Below the pieces are notes generated by a model. That model saw only the letters and a list, made by a program, of their open reading frames with translations, was not told the origin of the DNA and did not search any database. Below are positions 1 to 9,203 of a stretch of 17,780 bases of DNA, piece by piece. The stretch spans positions 1 through 17,780 of the forward strand of contig JAFEKR010000147.1 of NCBI GenBank assembly GCA_019022495.1, given 5' to 3'. The DNA is from Epichloe hybrida (lineage: Eukaryota > Ascomycota > Sordariomycetes > Hypocreales > Clavicipitaceae). The translations under genes were made by a program, and so were the position numbers. Position 1 is the first letter of the stretch; the number at the start of each line of letters is the position of its first letter.

Positions 1-269
1 GTCATGTCTGGTTCACCGTGCATGCGCCCCTCGCACTGTACACTGTCCTCGAAACCACGCGAGCGGCTTGTGATTGATTGTGTGACATACATACCGCCTT
101 CGCCGTGTCTCACAGACTCACCAGCTCTGCCATACCAGATATACATGTATGCAGCACAGCACCCGGCGACCAACCATGCATCTCAGCAACCAGTCTGTTT
201 ACGATTGTTCAGCATAACCGTCACCGAGTGCACGCTGCCACAATCTTGTCCGAAATCCCTCTCAGCTCC
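1..269 (+). promoter_or_regulatory. Upstream region of the chromodomain gene
   Basis: This stretch precedes the first in-frame ATG (270) of the chromodomain gene. The reading frame stays open upstream to about position 78, but that upstream codon is TTG, not ATG, and the extra 64 codons contain no other in-frame methionine and no acidic or basic pattern like the protein that follows. I read it as 5' leader or promoter. No TATA box or other named site was identified. Confidence 0.4.
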
Positions 270-3200
270 ATGAATCAGGTCTCTCAAACCTCATCTGCCG
301 TCACAGATGATTCGGCCGATGACAGCGACGGCTCGGTCCTTTCATCTACGTCGGAAGATGTGGACTTGGAAGATGAGTGGGCCGTGACAAGGATACTAGC
401 GGAGGCCAAAATTGATGGCCAAGAGAAATATCTTATCGAATGGTCAGGGTATGAACTCTGCGATGCCACCTGGGAACCAGCTGAGCATTTAAGCCAAGAG
501 CTGCTGACCGACTGGAAGGCAGCGGTGGAACGGACTGGTAGAACCACAGTCCCTGGATTCAAAATCAACGACTGGAGGGAGGCCGTGAATGCCGATATCC
601 GTTCACAATACGCCAAATATGAGGCCCGTAACCGGAAGCGAGCACTTGCCGGGCTGAGGAAAAAGCGTCTTCCATTTACCCTGCAGGAGTGGCTAGACAG
701 TGTACAAGGTCCATCCGAAGATGAAATTTGTGACAAACATGAGCGAGATGATCAAACCCATGCTGAATTGAAGACAGCTCGAAGGGAGAAGGCTGTTGAC
801 ACAAGTTCAGCTAGAACACCAACCTCTCAAAATCCTTCAGAAACCGATCAGGAAGAGCCACAGCTTTCAAGAAGACCCAAGAGATCCAAGAGATCCAAGA
901 GTCCCCAAGGAGAAAATGCTTCTTTAGCCAAGAAGAGGTGTCCTCCTGCGAAGAGTCCCACATCACCAACAGAGGCAAGCAGCAGTCGTACAGCCTCTTT
1001 GTCAAACCTTGCCGGTAAATTCGGATACCGGAAAGATTTAGCCGCTCTGCCATCGAAAGACGAAGCGGGGAAAACTCCATTGAGAGCATTAACCAGAAGC
1101 AACTCAGAGAGCACGGGATCTAGCTCAACATTCAACGTGTTTGTTGGTGGTAAGAAACGGAAACCCCGTCGCAACCTTTTGGATGCTGTATCTAGCCATA
1201 GTCGCAAATCCAAACTCTTCAATTATCGCAAGATATGGATGGTGGAGAAGGCACGGAGGGATAAAGAAGGTATTACACCTCCAACACAAGCAGCTGCATC
1301 TCTTCCTTTAATTCCGATCCGCGCTGGGACAACTTTGAATGCAGACAAGGCTTCACAAGGGGCTGGCAAAAATGACGAGGTACTCCAGCAAAGCGACCAT
1401 TTTCATCTGCCAGAACACAATGGGCAGAAGAAGAAAAAGGTCCGCTGGGCGGTTGATTTAGAAGGAGAGCAAGAACAACCTCTTGACCATTTCGAGAGTC
1501 TGTTTGTGTCAGAAGGCGAAGAGGAGTTCGAGAAACCCAAAAGAGTTCAACCCAGTGCATTAAACCAGGACGAAGAGGTACCGCTCGCTATCCATTCATC
1601 TTCTGATAACTCTATCGAAACCCCTTTGACGGATTTCAAAATCATGTCCAAAGTCTGTCAATTTGGGCCCGACCCCGAAGTCGCTGTCAGGCTTAAGTTC
1701 TCAGGATGGTCCACAGACGACAAATCCCCCTGGTCCTGTCACCTAAGAAGTCGGCCCCAGTTACTTTTCTCTCATCTGTGTTCCATGCATGACCTCAGAT
1801 CACAAACGGAACACGGGGCACTCGAAGAGGTTACTGTCTGTAAAGGTAATATTGAAGCAAACGATGAAGGCAAAATCTTGTTTGGATCTATAGCCAAGAG
1901 ATTACAGGTAGGACAACTTGCTGCCACATGCCTCCTGGATGGGATTTCGATTGCCATTCATGTTCCTGAGGCTTTGTCCGCAGCAAATCTTGTCAGCAAC
2001 AACGATTATTCTCGAGAAGGGCTCGTGGAACTTCGCTTCTTGATCTTCCTCCCACAGCCCCCAGTCTCGCGATTGATGCTAGCACCCCTACCTCCAGTCG
2101 CCCATCAAAAAGAAGACCTAAATGCATACGAATTCTTCCTCGGCGACACCTACGAAAGATTGTTCAAGAATAGCGCATCCGAACGCATACCGCAGAACTT
2201 CTTCCTAGTTTTTCCTCAAGCAGCCTACCACGAAGCAGTCATGGTTTCTCAATGGCTCCGAGAGTCAGACAGCAGTTGCACAACTAAAACCAGCCTCTTA
2301 TCTGGCCAATGGTCAGAATTCACACTTCTCGATAGAGGAAACGTGATACTTCACGAAGACGCTATCTGGGCAATCCGATCGATGCCGCACCTTGGACCAA
2401 TCTTACATGGCTACCAGGGGAAGAAGATCAGTTTTTGGTGCTTTTCTCGTTATCACTTGTCTTCAAAAGGGAACGATCTTACTCCTGGTCCGAGTAAGTA
2501 TCACTTGCGTCAAATATTCAGTTTGGGGATAGTTATCTTAGTCACGCCGAGCTTTCTGGTATCGCAGCCAGAGCAGGCCTACAATTTTGTCAAATTCTTT
2601 TGGCAGAACTACACTCATCACAGCTCAAAATATCGCCTGGGAAAATTGGCTGTCGCGCATGACATATCTCATTGGTTATTAGACCTGGCCATGGAAAAAG
2701 CTGATTCGTCGTCACGAATCGCGGCTTCTAACACCAGCCAAAAGAAACGAGCCAAGACCAGTGAGGAGGAGGCTCTCTTCAAGTGTTACAATCTAGTGCG
2801 ACAGCTGATTGACGAAACGGGAGATTGCGAGGACTCCCCTTTCATATACGCCCCCGATATCCTAGATGGAAATGATGAGCAAAGCTTGGTGAACTGGTTC
2901 GGTTCATGGACAGTATCCCATAACCATCCATTTAGAAAATTCTTCGTCCTTGGGTCTAGTAATAAGTCCCAAACACGGCTTTCACGAAATTTACAACCAG
3001 TTCAATTTGTACCAACTGCAAATATCTCGAGCCAAGGCCGCATGGGCTCTTCATCGCAGCTACAGAACAAACCCCACGTGGATGCCATGAGAATTCGGGA
3101 CTCACTGATAGACATTGAACAAGATCATAAGTCTAGGGAATTTTGCCCCATGGTTCTTTACAGATATGCTGTCATGGGCCAGTTTCCAGACACTCCTCAG

Positions 3201-4100
3201 CACACAGAGCCAGACACAGGCTTGATGAACTTTACAAGATGGTTCAGCTTCTTTGCTGAGCCCCTTTTTGGGAGAATCCATCATATCAGAACAAAGGTGT
3301 TTCTCCCCGTATATAAAAATACCTTTGTTGGTTTGTTTTATACTACAGTTCACGATCAACCTCCGAACCCTGATTTGGGTCCGCATCAAGTTGAGTGGTC
3401 ACCATGGATTGCTATTTATCGACCTACCAACATCTTTACTAAGCCGTGGGAAAAAATGGAACTGCTTATATGGGATCCTAATCTGGCGGCAAGGGTCGCA
3501 GAACCGGAGGACTTATATGATGAGGACTTGATGAGGCCTCAGCGACAGCTCATTGATCTGATTGAAAAGAAAACTCGAGACCAAGAAGGCACTCTCCCCC
3601 TCGATCGAGTCTGGCTTGGGCCGTTTGGCGAATTTCAAGATGAAAACAAGGGATATGGGGATGACATTGATCGTGCATTATCGTGGATCAAGGAGCTTCC
3701 CGACTCGATCAGACAAAAGCTTCCAGTCGCCAGCGATTGTCTTCCAACCCGAGGATGGAAATGTCTTAACCCAGGCTCTCGGCCTGCTAGCAGAGCGGTA
3801 GCGAAAACACCCTCGTCGGTGAGCCTGGATCCACGTCACTCACAGTCACTCCCGGTAAGAGCAATTTTAGAGCCGCCCCCTGGTGCAACCGCGGATTCGC
3901 AGGCCGCACCATGCCGAAATTATTTCCGGGACGCGATCTTGGGCCACCGAGGACCAGGTCGCATACCGTTCACATTCCAGCCGACCTTGAAGTGGTACAC
4001 ACCACAACTCGAAGCGGGAATGGGATTCCAACACATTATAGTGTCCACATGGCAATCGCTGTTTACTCGTTACGGGATACACGACCCTGAGAAAGAATGA
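270..4100 (+). CDS. Large chromodomain-containing protein (1276 aa, single exon)
   Basis: Predicted nuclear chromatin reader. A chromodomain lies at about residues 36-88: an EWAVTRIL opening strand, the IEWSGY core and the TWEP signature. Aligned by eye with HP1, the three methyl-lysine cage positions are W37, W58 and Y61, so binding to a methylated histone tail is plausible. An acidic Ser/Asp-rich leader (residues 12-35) precedes it. A basic stretch at about 201-223 (RRPKRSKRSK, then KKR) looks like a nuclear localisation signal. Residues 150-500 are low-complexity and probably disordered; the rest is a long, more ordered fungal-specific region (for example LVTPSFLVSQPEQA, then WSPWIAIYRPTNIF) with no catalytic motif I can name. 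The start is the only ATG before the chromodomain; no intron is needed. Known fungal proteins of this general build include heterochromatin-associated chromodomain proteins such as Neurospora CDP-2 of the HCHC deacetylase complex; equivalence is only a guess. It is convergent with the peroxin gene. Confidence 0.85.
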   Translation: MNQVSQTSSAVTDDSADDSDGSVLSSTSEDVDLEDEWAVTRILAEAKIDGQEKYLIEWSGYELCDATWEPAEHLSQELLTDWKAAVERTGRTTVPGFKINDWREAVNADIRSQYAKYEARNRKRALAGLRKKRLPFTLQEWLDSVQGPSEDEICDKHERDDQTHAELKTARREKAVDTSSARTPTSQNPSETDQEEPQLSRRPKRSKRSKSPQGENASLAKKRCPPAKSPTSPTEASSSRTASLSNLAGKFGYRKDLAALPSKDEAGKTPLRALTRSNSESTGSSSTFNVFVGGKKRKPRRNLLDAVSSHSRKSKLFNYRKIWMVEKARRDKEGITPPTQAAASLPLIPIRAGTTLNADKASQGAGKNDEVLQQSDHFHLPEHNGQKKKKVRWAVDLEGEQEQPLDHFESLFVSEGEEEFEKPKRVQPSALNQDEEVPLAIHSSSDNSIETPLTDFKIMSKVCQFGPDPEVAVRLKFSGWSTDDKSPWSCHLRSRPQLLFSHLCSMHDLRSQTEHGALEEVTVCKGNIEANDEGKILFGSIAKRLQVGQLAATCLLDGISIAIHVPEALSAANLVSNNDYSREGLVELRFLIFLPQPPVSRLMLAPLPPVAHQKEDLNAYEFFLGDTYERLFKNSASERIPQNFFLVFPQAAYHEAVMVSQWLRESDSSCTTKTSLLSGQWSEFTLLDRGNVILHEDAIWAIRSMPHLGPILHGYQGKKISFWCFSRYHLSSKGNDLTPGPSKYHLRQIFSLGIVILVTPSFLVSQPEQAYNFVKFFWQNYTHHSSKYRLGKLAVAHDISHWLLDLAMEKADSSSRIAASNTSQKKRAKTSEEEALFKCYNLVRQLIDETGDCEDSPFIYAPDILDGNDEQSLVNWFGSWTVSHNHPFRKFFVLGSSNKSQTRLSRNLQPVQFVPTANISSQGRMGSSSQLQNKPHVDAMRIRDSLIDIEQDHKSREFCPMVLYRYAVMGQFPDTPQHTEPDTGLMNFTRWFSFFAEPLFGRIHHIRTKVFLPVYKNTFVGLFYTTVHDQPPNPDLGPHQVEWSPWIAIYRPTNIFTKPWEKMELLIWDPNLAARVAEPEDLYDEDLMRPQRQLIDLIEKKTRDQEGTLPLDRVWLGPFGEFQDENKGYGDDIDRALSWIKELPDSIRQKLPVASDCLPTRGWKCLNPGSRPASRAVAKTPSSVSLDPRHSQSLPVRAILEPPPGATADSQAAPCRNYFRDAILGHRGPGRIPFTFQPTLKWYTPQLEAGMGFQHIIVSTWQSLFTRYGIHDPEKE

Positions 4101-4384
4101 CATGTGCCGTCAAAAGCCTGTCCCTCCACGAACTGTCATGGAGAGATGGAAGACTTGAACATGATGTCACCCGGCCACTCTTATCGGAGTGATAGCATGA
4201 GTGCCATGGCGATTTGAAGCAGGAATGAGGGTTATGCTTTGCTATGTGGGTAACCTGCAAGTGGGAAATTGGGTGGACAGACGCAGATGTTAGTCATGAG
4301 GGACATTCAAATGTACATTAACGTAAAATATGACTCGTCGCAAGGAGTGAACCCATTTTCCCCATGGCCACCGACCGCAAGTCA
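4101..4384. other. Convergent 3' intergenic spacer
   Basis: These 284 bases separate the stop of the plus-strand chromodomain gene from the stop of the minus-strand peroxin gene. Both 3' UTRs and polyadenylation regions must lie here. I see no RNA gene, no clear AATAAA signal and no repeat. Short open frames in it have no recognisable protein character. Confidence 0.5.
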
Positions 4385-5514
4385 TCATCTAGTAGAGGCA
4401 GGAAAGTTTCTGGTGCTCAACAGAACACCCTTGACGCGCCGGATGTTATCCCTGACTTTGCGAATCTCATCCTCGGGCTCGTGCTTCTTGGACGACGTTC
4501 CATACAAGTCGTAGCCACCAACGAGGTCAGTGGTCCCACCATAGGTCATGCCGTCAAGGTCGTCCCGGAAGACATGCAGTAACGCCTTGACGTCCTCGAA
4601 GCCTTCACTCTGTGCTCTGAACTGATCCTTGAGGACAGACAATGTTTTGGTCAAAGACGCCAAGTTATCAGCGTGACCTTTGGACGGCGTCATCTGTACC
4701 GACTTGGCAGCTGCCGGTGCGGGAGCGTTGTCAATTAAAGAAGTTTGCGTGCCGACATCCCGATGGAACATCTCGGTAGGATCCTCGGCATCAATACTGT
4801 CCTTCTCATCATGTGCTGTAGACTGGGCGTAGGCGGAGGGGATGACTGACACGGTTCTCTCCAGTTGCGCCACCAAGTGGTCCAGTTTCTTGGCTGCAAC
4901 ATGATGCAGCTCGGTTCGCGCGTCCGTCAAGTTCTCGACCATTGGGGCGATGAGGTACTTGCTCGTGGCGTACAGTATGGTTGACAGGCCGGCAAAGGCG
5001 TACAAGGTATTTACGAGACCGTGTCTGGTCACCAATGGAGGTGGCCGTTCTGGCTTAACGAGGAACTCGGGGTATGTGACGATGGGCGGTCGGTCGTTGG
5101 TTGCGTTCGAATGTGGGAATCGGCTTGTGGATGTAGGAGTTTGTGTGGCGGTAGTCTCTGATTCGAGGCCCTGCTCTTGCTGCTCGAGGTCAGGCCTGGT
5201 CATGGATGCAAAGAATTGAACGGTGAGAGGGGGGTGAAGGGGGGTGAGGGGGGGGGCTTGGCTATTGTGCGACGAACTTGTGATGCTGCTGGGTTGGACT
5301 CCTCGGCCTGACCCAAGAGCCTCTCAATGTCGCTTTCGTTGAGGCCCTTTGCTTTGAGAAACTCAATCTTTTTGTCGCGGGATGAGGCTTTCACGTGCTC
5401 CTCGCCGAGGAATTTGCGAGCGACTTGTAGTTGGTCGGGTTGGGTGTCTTGCTGGTCGGGCTTTTCCTGCTTGGTGGCGGCGGCGGCGGCTGGCTTGTCG
5501 TCTGTGTCGCTCAT
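4385..5514 (-). CDS. PEX14/17: Peroxisomal docking peroxin, Pex14/17 (PEX33) type, two exons
   Basis: Predicted component of the peroxisomal docking complex, which receives Pex5/Pex7 with matrix cargo at the peroxisome membrane. The proposed CDS is the complement of join(4385..5179, 5278..5514), 343 aa. Residues 30-68 match the Pex14 N-terminal domain (ARKFL, KKIEFLKAKGL, then IERLL). A Thr/Gln-rich linker leads to IVTYPEFL (about 112-119), a hydrophobic segment at about 134-157 (LYAFAGLSTILYATSKYL), a helical, probably coiled-coil region, and a C-terminal DEIRKVRDNIRRVKGVLL block. The YPEFL and C-terminal blocks fit the filamentous-fungal Pex14/17 protein (PEX33 in Neurospora) better than canonical Pex14. 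The two halves are in different frames; see the intron entry at 5180-5277 for the splice model and the homopolymer alternative. The start at 5514 is the first ATG in the frame of the Pex14 domain. The family call is confident, the exact junction less so. Confidence 0.82.
5180..5277 (-). other. Proposed intron in the Pex14/17 gene (98 nt, GTTCGT donor)
   Basis: On the minus strand the donor reads CAA|GTTCGT at 5277 and the acceptor GAGCAG|CAA ends at 5180. A CTGAC branch motif (5193-5189) lies about 10 nt before the acceptor. Removing it joins the N-terminal Pex14 frame (79 whole codons) to the downstream frame in phase 0 and removes the in-frame stop at about 5202-5200. The donor keeps +5G and +6T but has TC instead of the usual AA/GA/AT at +3/+4. 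The intron contains a run of nine C, so a one-base error there (nine versus ten C) is the competing explanation: one extra C would also join the two frames. Confidence 0.55.
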
Positions 5515-6036
5515 GGTGAGACGCTGCAGAGACCATGTGAGTTGGGTAAGGCAATGTGAATATGGTGTTCGAGAATCCGTTCAAAAATGGTCAGGTGCCT
5601 CGGCAGCCCAAATATAAAATAAAATCTGGGGAACTTTGTCGAGCAATTACGTACGTCGTACGCAGAGAGTCACAGTAATAGGCCAATGGCGTGCCAGCAG
5701 AGGATGAAAAGCGGGTCGTGGCCTGGCCCACCAAACCACGACCACAAGCCATGCACCATGCACTGAGCCGCGTCGTGCAGGTCCTTTTTTTGAAGGCATT
5801 ATCCGAAGGGAACGGCGTCTGCATCTCATTTCCATTGTAGAGCTCTACGCGACGCATTCGATTGTGCCATCTGTCCACGATTGACTACGCCATCACGTAC
5901 TCACGGCTCTTGCGTCCCACGAGAGTCCCTGGACCTATAACGTCGTCTCACTGCGCCGAAGGTATCGATATATGCAGCCTTGATCTCCTGATCAAGGTAC
6001 CAACAAGGATTCTCGAGATTGAGAATTGCCTGAGCT

Positions 6037-6055
6037 CCCCCCCTCCCCCCCCCCC
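6037..6055. repeat. Interrupted poly-C tract
   Basis: Seven C, one T, then eleven C. It lies in the spacer between the peroxin and IES2 genes. Length at such tracts is prone to both biological and sequencing variation. Confidence 0.9.
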
Positions 6056-6309
6056 ATTTCTAGGCAGCTTCTGGTTCTGGTTCTGGAACATCTCCCGGCA
6101 TAGCGGATATCCCACGCAGGACAGACAGGACGGGACAGGATTGGCTCAGTCGACAGGTGGCCAGGAGCAGGAAATCGCGGCATCCTTGATCAATCAATCA
6201 ACCTGTCAACGAATAGCTCGATCAGTCCGCCGACTGGCTGTCTATTCAAGGACGAGGCTGAGGTTGAGGCTCGTCCGCCGCGAGCTGTTGTCTTTGTCTG
6301 TCCCTTGAC

Positions 6310-6335
6310 CTACTAGAGACGGCTACTAGAGACGG
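6310..6335. repeat. Tandem 13-bp duplication CTACTAGAGACGG
   Basis: Two perfect adjacent copies of CTACTAGAGACGG (6310-6322 and 6323-6335) in the IES2 upstream region. It is probably a small slippage duplication; no function is evident. Confidence 0.85.
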
Positions 6336-6526
6336 GGAAGGATTCCGGAGTAGGAGGAGTTTGGCATTGCCGCTTCATTGACGAATTCGCGATAGACTAT
6401 CGTGCCTATTCAGGTAAGCCGTTGCGTCTCTTCTTCATCTTTTGTTCCTGCCATTGTCTGTCACGGAACGTTCGCGCTTTTGCGCAAAACACCTCACCCG
6501 GATGCATCCCATCCCATCTTGCGCGC

Positions 6527-6554
6527 GCCCAACGCCCAACGCCCAACGCCCAAC
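6527..6554. repeat. Heptanucleotide tandem repeat GCCCAAC x4
   Basis: Four perfect head-to-tail copies of GCCCAAC, followed by a degenerate GCAGAA. It lies about 750 bp upstream of the IES2 start codon. No known transcription-factor site was assigned. Confidence 0.95.
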
Positions 6555-7299
6555 GCAGAATCCTTCATTGGTGGCTCTTTGGACACCTGGCATCGCTGTC
6601 TGCGGCATTCATTGCACCAACCCCGTCTTGGTCCCCCGTCTTGGTCCGCGCAACATCGAGGCTGTCACCGTGGGCAGTCACTTACCACGTCTAGGTGGGA
6701 TAGCTCATCAATCGCCATATCGTTTATCAATCCAAGTTTATGACTCCGTGCCACTCAAGGCACACGTACCTGTCTATCTATGGCCGCCTTTTTGGTGGTA
6801 CAGCTGGCCAATGGTTTTAGTTTTAGGGGTTCGGGGTTTAAGGTTTGTTTTTACATTCACCTCATCCTATCGAACGCTTCTTCTCCAATCTACACTATCC
6901 TTTACTACTTTACATTAGTTAATGCCTAGTCGAGTTTCACAAAGTTCAGTTGTCAAATCTCCCCTTCTTCTTTACACTTCGTTTCAAAAATTTCTCCTTA
7001 ACATTTGAAACCCTATTACCATACTACAATATTACCATCTAGACGAAGCTTGCGACTATAGTTGAACCCCCTTAACCATCATCCGCACCCGCACCCACAC
7101 CATTCTCCCTTTTGCCCTCATTTTTTTTTTAATTCATCCCTCGCAAGAACGGCCTTGACTGCTCTAAGCTCAACTGTCGTGTCTGCGTTACTGCGTTCCT
7201 GCATTTGTATCTCTGTGTCTACAACGCACACCCCCCCCCTGTAGAGGGCTGGACTTCCTTTGCCGCGCTGCCCTCGAGACATCACGACAAAAGACCGCC

Positions 7300-8753
7300 A
7301 TGGCCACGCGACCGCGGCGGTCTGCTGCTACAAGAGCAAATGAATCGATCTCTGTACATGCAAGATGGGCTGACGCAAGTGATAAAGCTGATAGAAGCCC
7401 AATGTCGTCTCGTAGATCCGGTCGCACTTCTGGTGCGGGTACCGCTCGAGACATGCCCTCATCATCTCCTGACGAAAGTGTCACGGTCCAGACTTCCAGG
7501 TCAACACGAGGCGCCAATCGACGGAATGAACGCTCCGACGCTGCTGAAATTGTTCATGGTACCAGAAACCGAGGCGGTAGGAAGAATTATGTCATCGATT
7601 CTAGCCCGGATGACGATGATGACGAAGACGCCGAAGCTGATGGGGTAGGAGAAGCAGATGAGGATGCAGAGGGCGATGAAATGGAAGTCGACGCCGAGGG
7701 AGAGGAACTCGATGTCGAAGGGGAAGAAGACGACGATGGAGATGTTGACATGGATGCTTCCATGACCTCTGGCGCAGGCCATACAATCCGGGTGTCACAA
7801 CCCGCGCCCAGGTCTGCTGCCAAGGCTGCTGCGGCCAAGATAGCCGTTCACGAGGAAGACGAGGAAGATGAGGAAGACGAGGACGACGAGGACGATTTAA
7901 GTGATCCTGCGGACAGTGACGATGGGGAACAAACTATAGGGTTCGGCGATGAGACAATGGCTGACGAGGACGCTGAAGGAGAAGAAATTGAAGTGGCAGG
8001 AGAAGAAGATGAGGAAGATGAAGAAGAAGACGAAGAGGAGGACGACGATGCCGATGCCGATGCCGATGCCGATGCCGATGCCGATGCCGATGCAGAGGGC
8101 GAGGGCGAGGGCGAGGTGGGAATTGGCGGTGGTGCTGCTGAAGTTGATGGCGATGAAGGCAGCCAAGAAGAGTATCCAGACCTTACCAAGATGACGAAGC
8201 GTCAGAGGGCTAGATTCGAGGATGAGCCCCAGGAGTACATGAAGCTGTCTGATGGTAAGCACAAGAGCATACGCCTTACGCGCCGTAGCCGCATGCAGAG
8301 CTGACGATGGGCTTCATAGAGGTGCAAGTGAAGAAGCACTTTACAGCTGAAGAGCTATCCATGCGACGACAGGAAATGGCCCGACGTCGTCGTAATCTCA
8401 GTGAGAAGCGCACTGAAGAAGTCAAGGTAAGATAAGATGATGGGCATTTCGGTCGCGCACTTTGTCACGCGAGGCGAGCTGTGACTAACCCAGGGTCACA
8501 GATGGAAACGATCAATAAACTATTGAAGAAGCAGGCGCCAAAAGTAAATCGAAAGGCTGCCGCCGCAGCTGCCCGAGGTGAGAGCCCCGACGAAGGGGAA
8601 CATAAATCCAACTCGATTTTGATACGATGGATCAACAACAAGAACGGAAGCAAGGTATCGGTGCCCGAGGACATTCTGTCCGGCCCAGCCGGCCAAAGTT
8701 TCTCAAGGGGCGGCGGGCTGTCCTCTGGCAAGATGGTGGAAGAGGTTTCCTAG
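7300..8753 (+). CDS. IES2: INO80 complex subunit Ies2 (PAPA-1 domain), three exons
   Basis: Predicted subunit of the INO80 ATP-dependent chromatin remodeller; in yeast Ies2 stimulates the Ino80 ATPase. CDS join(7300..8254, 8320..8426, 8502..8753), 437 aa. Residues 1-105 are Ser/Arg-rich and basic. About 106-290 is an extreme Asp/Glu-rich region including a run of alternating Asp-Ala encoded by GATGCC repeats and Glu-Gly encoded by GAGGGC repeats. The conserved part begins at about 298 (MTKRQRARFEDEP, then EYMKLSD), crosses intron 1 into HFTAEELSMRRQEMARRRRN, and crosses intron 2 into METINKLLKKQAPK; this is the PAPA-1-like module. The C-terminus (ILIRWINNK, VSVPEDIL, GKMVEEV) fits fungal Ies2. 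Both introns give a continuous frame and each joins recognisable halves of the domain. The start is the first ATG after a 380-nt ATG-free leader and has a good context (CGCCATGG). Confidence 0.9.
8047..8112 (+). repeat. In-frame hexanucleotide repeats (GATGCC x7, then GAGGGC x3) inside IES2
   Basis: Seven GATGCC copies (8047-8088), a GATGCA variant, then three GAGGGC copies (8095-8112). They encode alternating Asp-Ala followed by Glu-Gly within the acidic region of Ies2. A 6-bp unit keeps the frame whatever the copy number, so length polymorphism between strains is likely. Confidence 0.95.
8255..8319 (+). other. IES2 intron 1 (65 nt)
   Basis: The donor is GATG|GTAAGC, with a CTGAC branch motif at 8301-8305, and the acceptor is TTCATAG ending at 8319. 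Phase 1: the split codon becomes GAG (Glu). Reading through would end at a TGA at 8302-8304 inside the intron, removing the PAPA-1 helix. Confidence 0.9.
8427..8501 (+). other. IES2 intron 2 (75 nt)
   Basis: The donor is AAG|GTAAGA, the branch motif GACTAAC lies at about 8483-8489, and the acceptor TCACAG ends at 8501. Phase 0. The nearer CCCAG at 8493 was not used because it puts exon 3 out of frame with METINKLLKK. Confidence 0.9.
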
Positions 8754-9106
8754 TGTTGTGGAGAAACCACACGACAGCGCGCGCAACTGGGGCGGATTCT
8801 GAGGTACAAGATGATGTGAATGGAAAGTCTGGCGTTGAGAGGGAGAACGGCAAATCCCTCGGATCCGTGAACGAGTCATCAGGAGTTCGGTGTCAAGGGC
8901 TGGGTTCAATGATGTAGTGGCTGGTGCCTGGACAAGAATGCATGCCACGGGAATTGAGGGTTTGTCACTTTACTTGCACGACTGTACTTTCTACCAAGGC
9001 AAAGAAAAAGCAACATGCAATGCAATGCAGATGGACCCTGCGTTGGTTTTGGTGTGGTGGCTCGCGCACCCAGACGCTGTTGTTTGTTTTAAAATTATGC
9101 CTTGAG

Positions 9107-9130
9107 TCACTCACTCACTCACTCACTCAC
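9107..9130. repeat. Tetranucleotide microsatellite TCAC x6
   Basis: Six perfect TCAC units, followed by a TTCACC degenerate end. It is intergenic, about 350 bp after the IES2 stop codon. Confidence 0.95.
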
Positions 9131-9203
9131 TTCACCACCCAGACGGCAGCTGACTGAAGAGCAGGCAGATGCGCGACGAGACGGAGACAAGCAGCCATGC
9201 ACT

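Larger units (their letters stand above)
5515..7299. promoter_or_regulatory. Divergent promoter region between the peroxin and IES2 genes
   Basis: About 1.8 kb between two genes transcribed away from each other, so it must hold both promoters. Near the peroxin side there is an A/T-rich TATA-like stretch (5608-5622). The IES2-proximal 500 bases are pyrimidine-rich (CTTCTTCTCC, TTTACACTTC), as in many fungal leaders, and from 6921 to 7299 there is no ATG on the plus strand, consistent with a 5' UTR. A GTAAGC donor-like site follows TTCAG at 6413 and could begin a leader intron. No protein-coding gene or RNA gene was recognised; the open frames inside are short and of biased composition. Confidence 0.45.

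Noticed and set aside
78..269. N-terminal extension of the chromodomain protein back to position 78
   Set aside because: The upstream start codon is TTG, there is no in-frame ATG before 270, and the extra sequence has no domain character.
284..736. 150-codon reverse-strand frame opposite the chromodomain
   Set aside because: It is a shadow of the plus-strand gene; the Ser-rich composition mirrors the Asp/Ser-rich plus-strand sequence.
2495..2572. Possible in-frame intron in the chromodomain gene (GTAAGT to GCAGCCAG, 78 nt)
   Set aside because: The donor is perfect, but there is no branch motif, and the encoded segment (VILVTPSFLVSQPEQ) reads as part of the ordered domain, continuing naturally into QAYNFVKFF.
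3854..3901. Possible 48-nt intron near the end of the chromodomain gene (GTAAGA to TTCGCAG)
   Set aside because: It is shorter than the other introns here, has no CTRAC branch motif, and the frame is open without it.
5558..5590. GTTCGAGAATCC resembling a tRNA T-arm
   Set aside because: I found no acceptor stem, D-arm or anticodon arm at the right distance on either strand.
7848..8262. Reverse-strand open frames opposite the acidic region of IES2, one rich in Ser and one in Ile/Phe
   Set aside because: They arise from translating GAT/GAG repeats on the opposite strand; the apparent membrane-like GIGIGI stretch is a repeat artefact.
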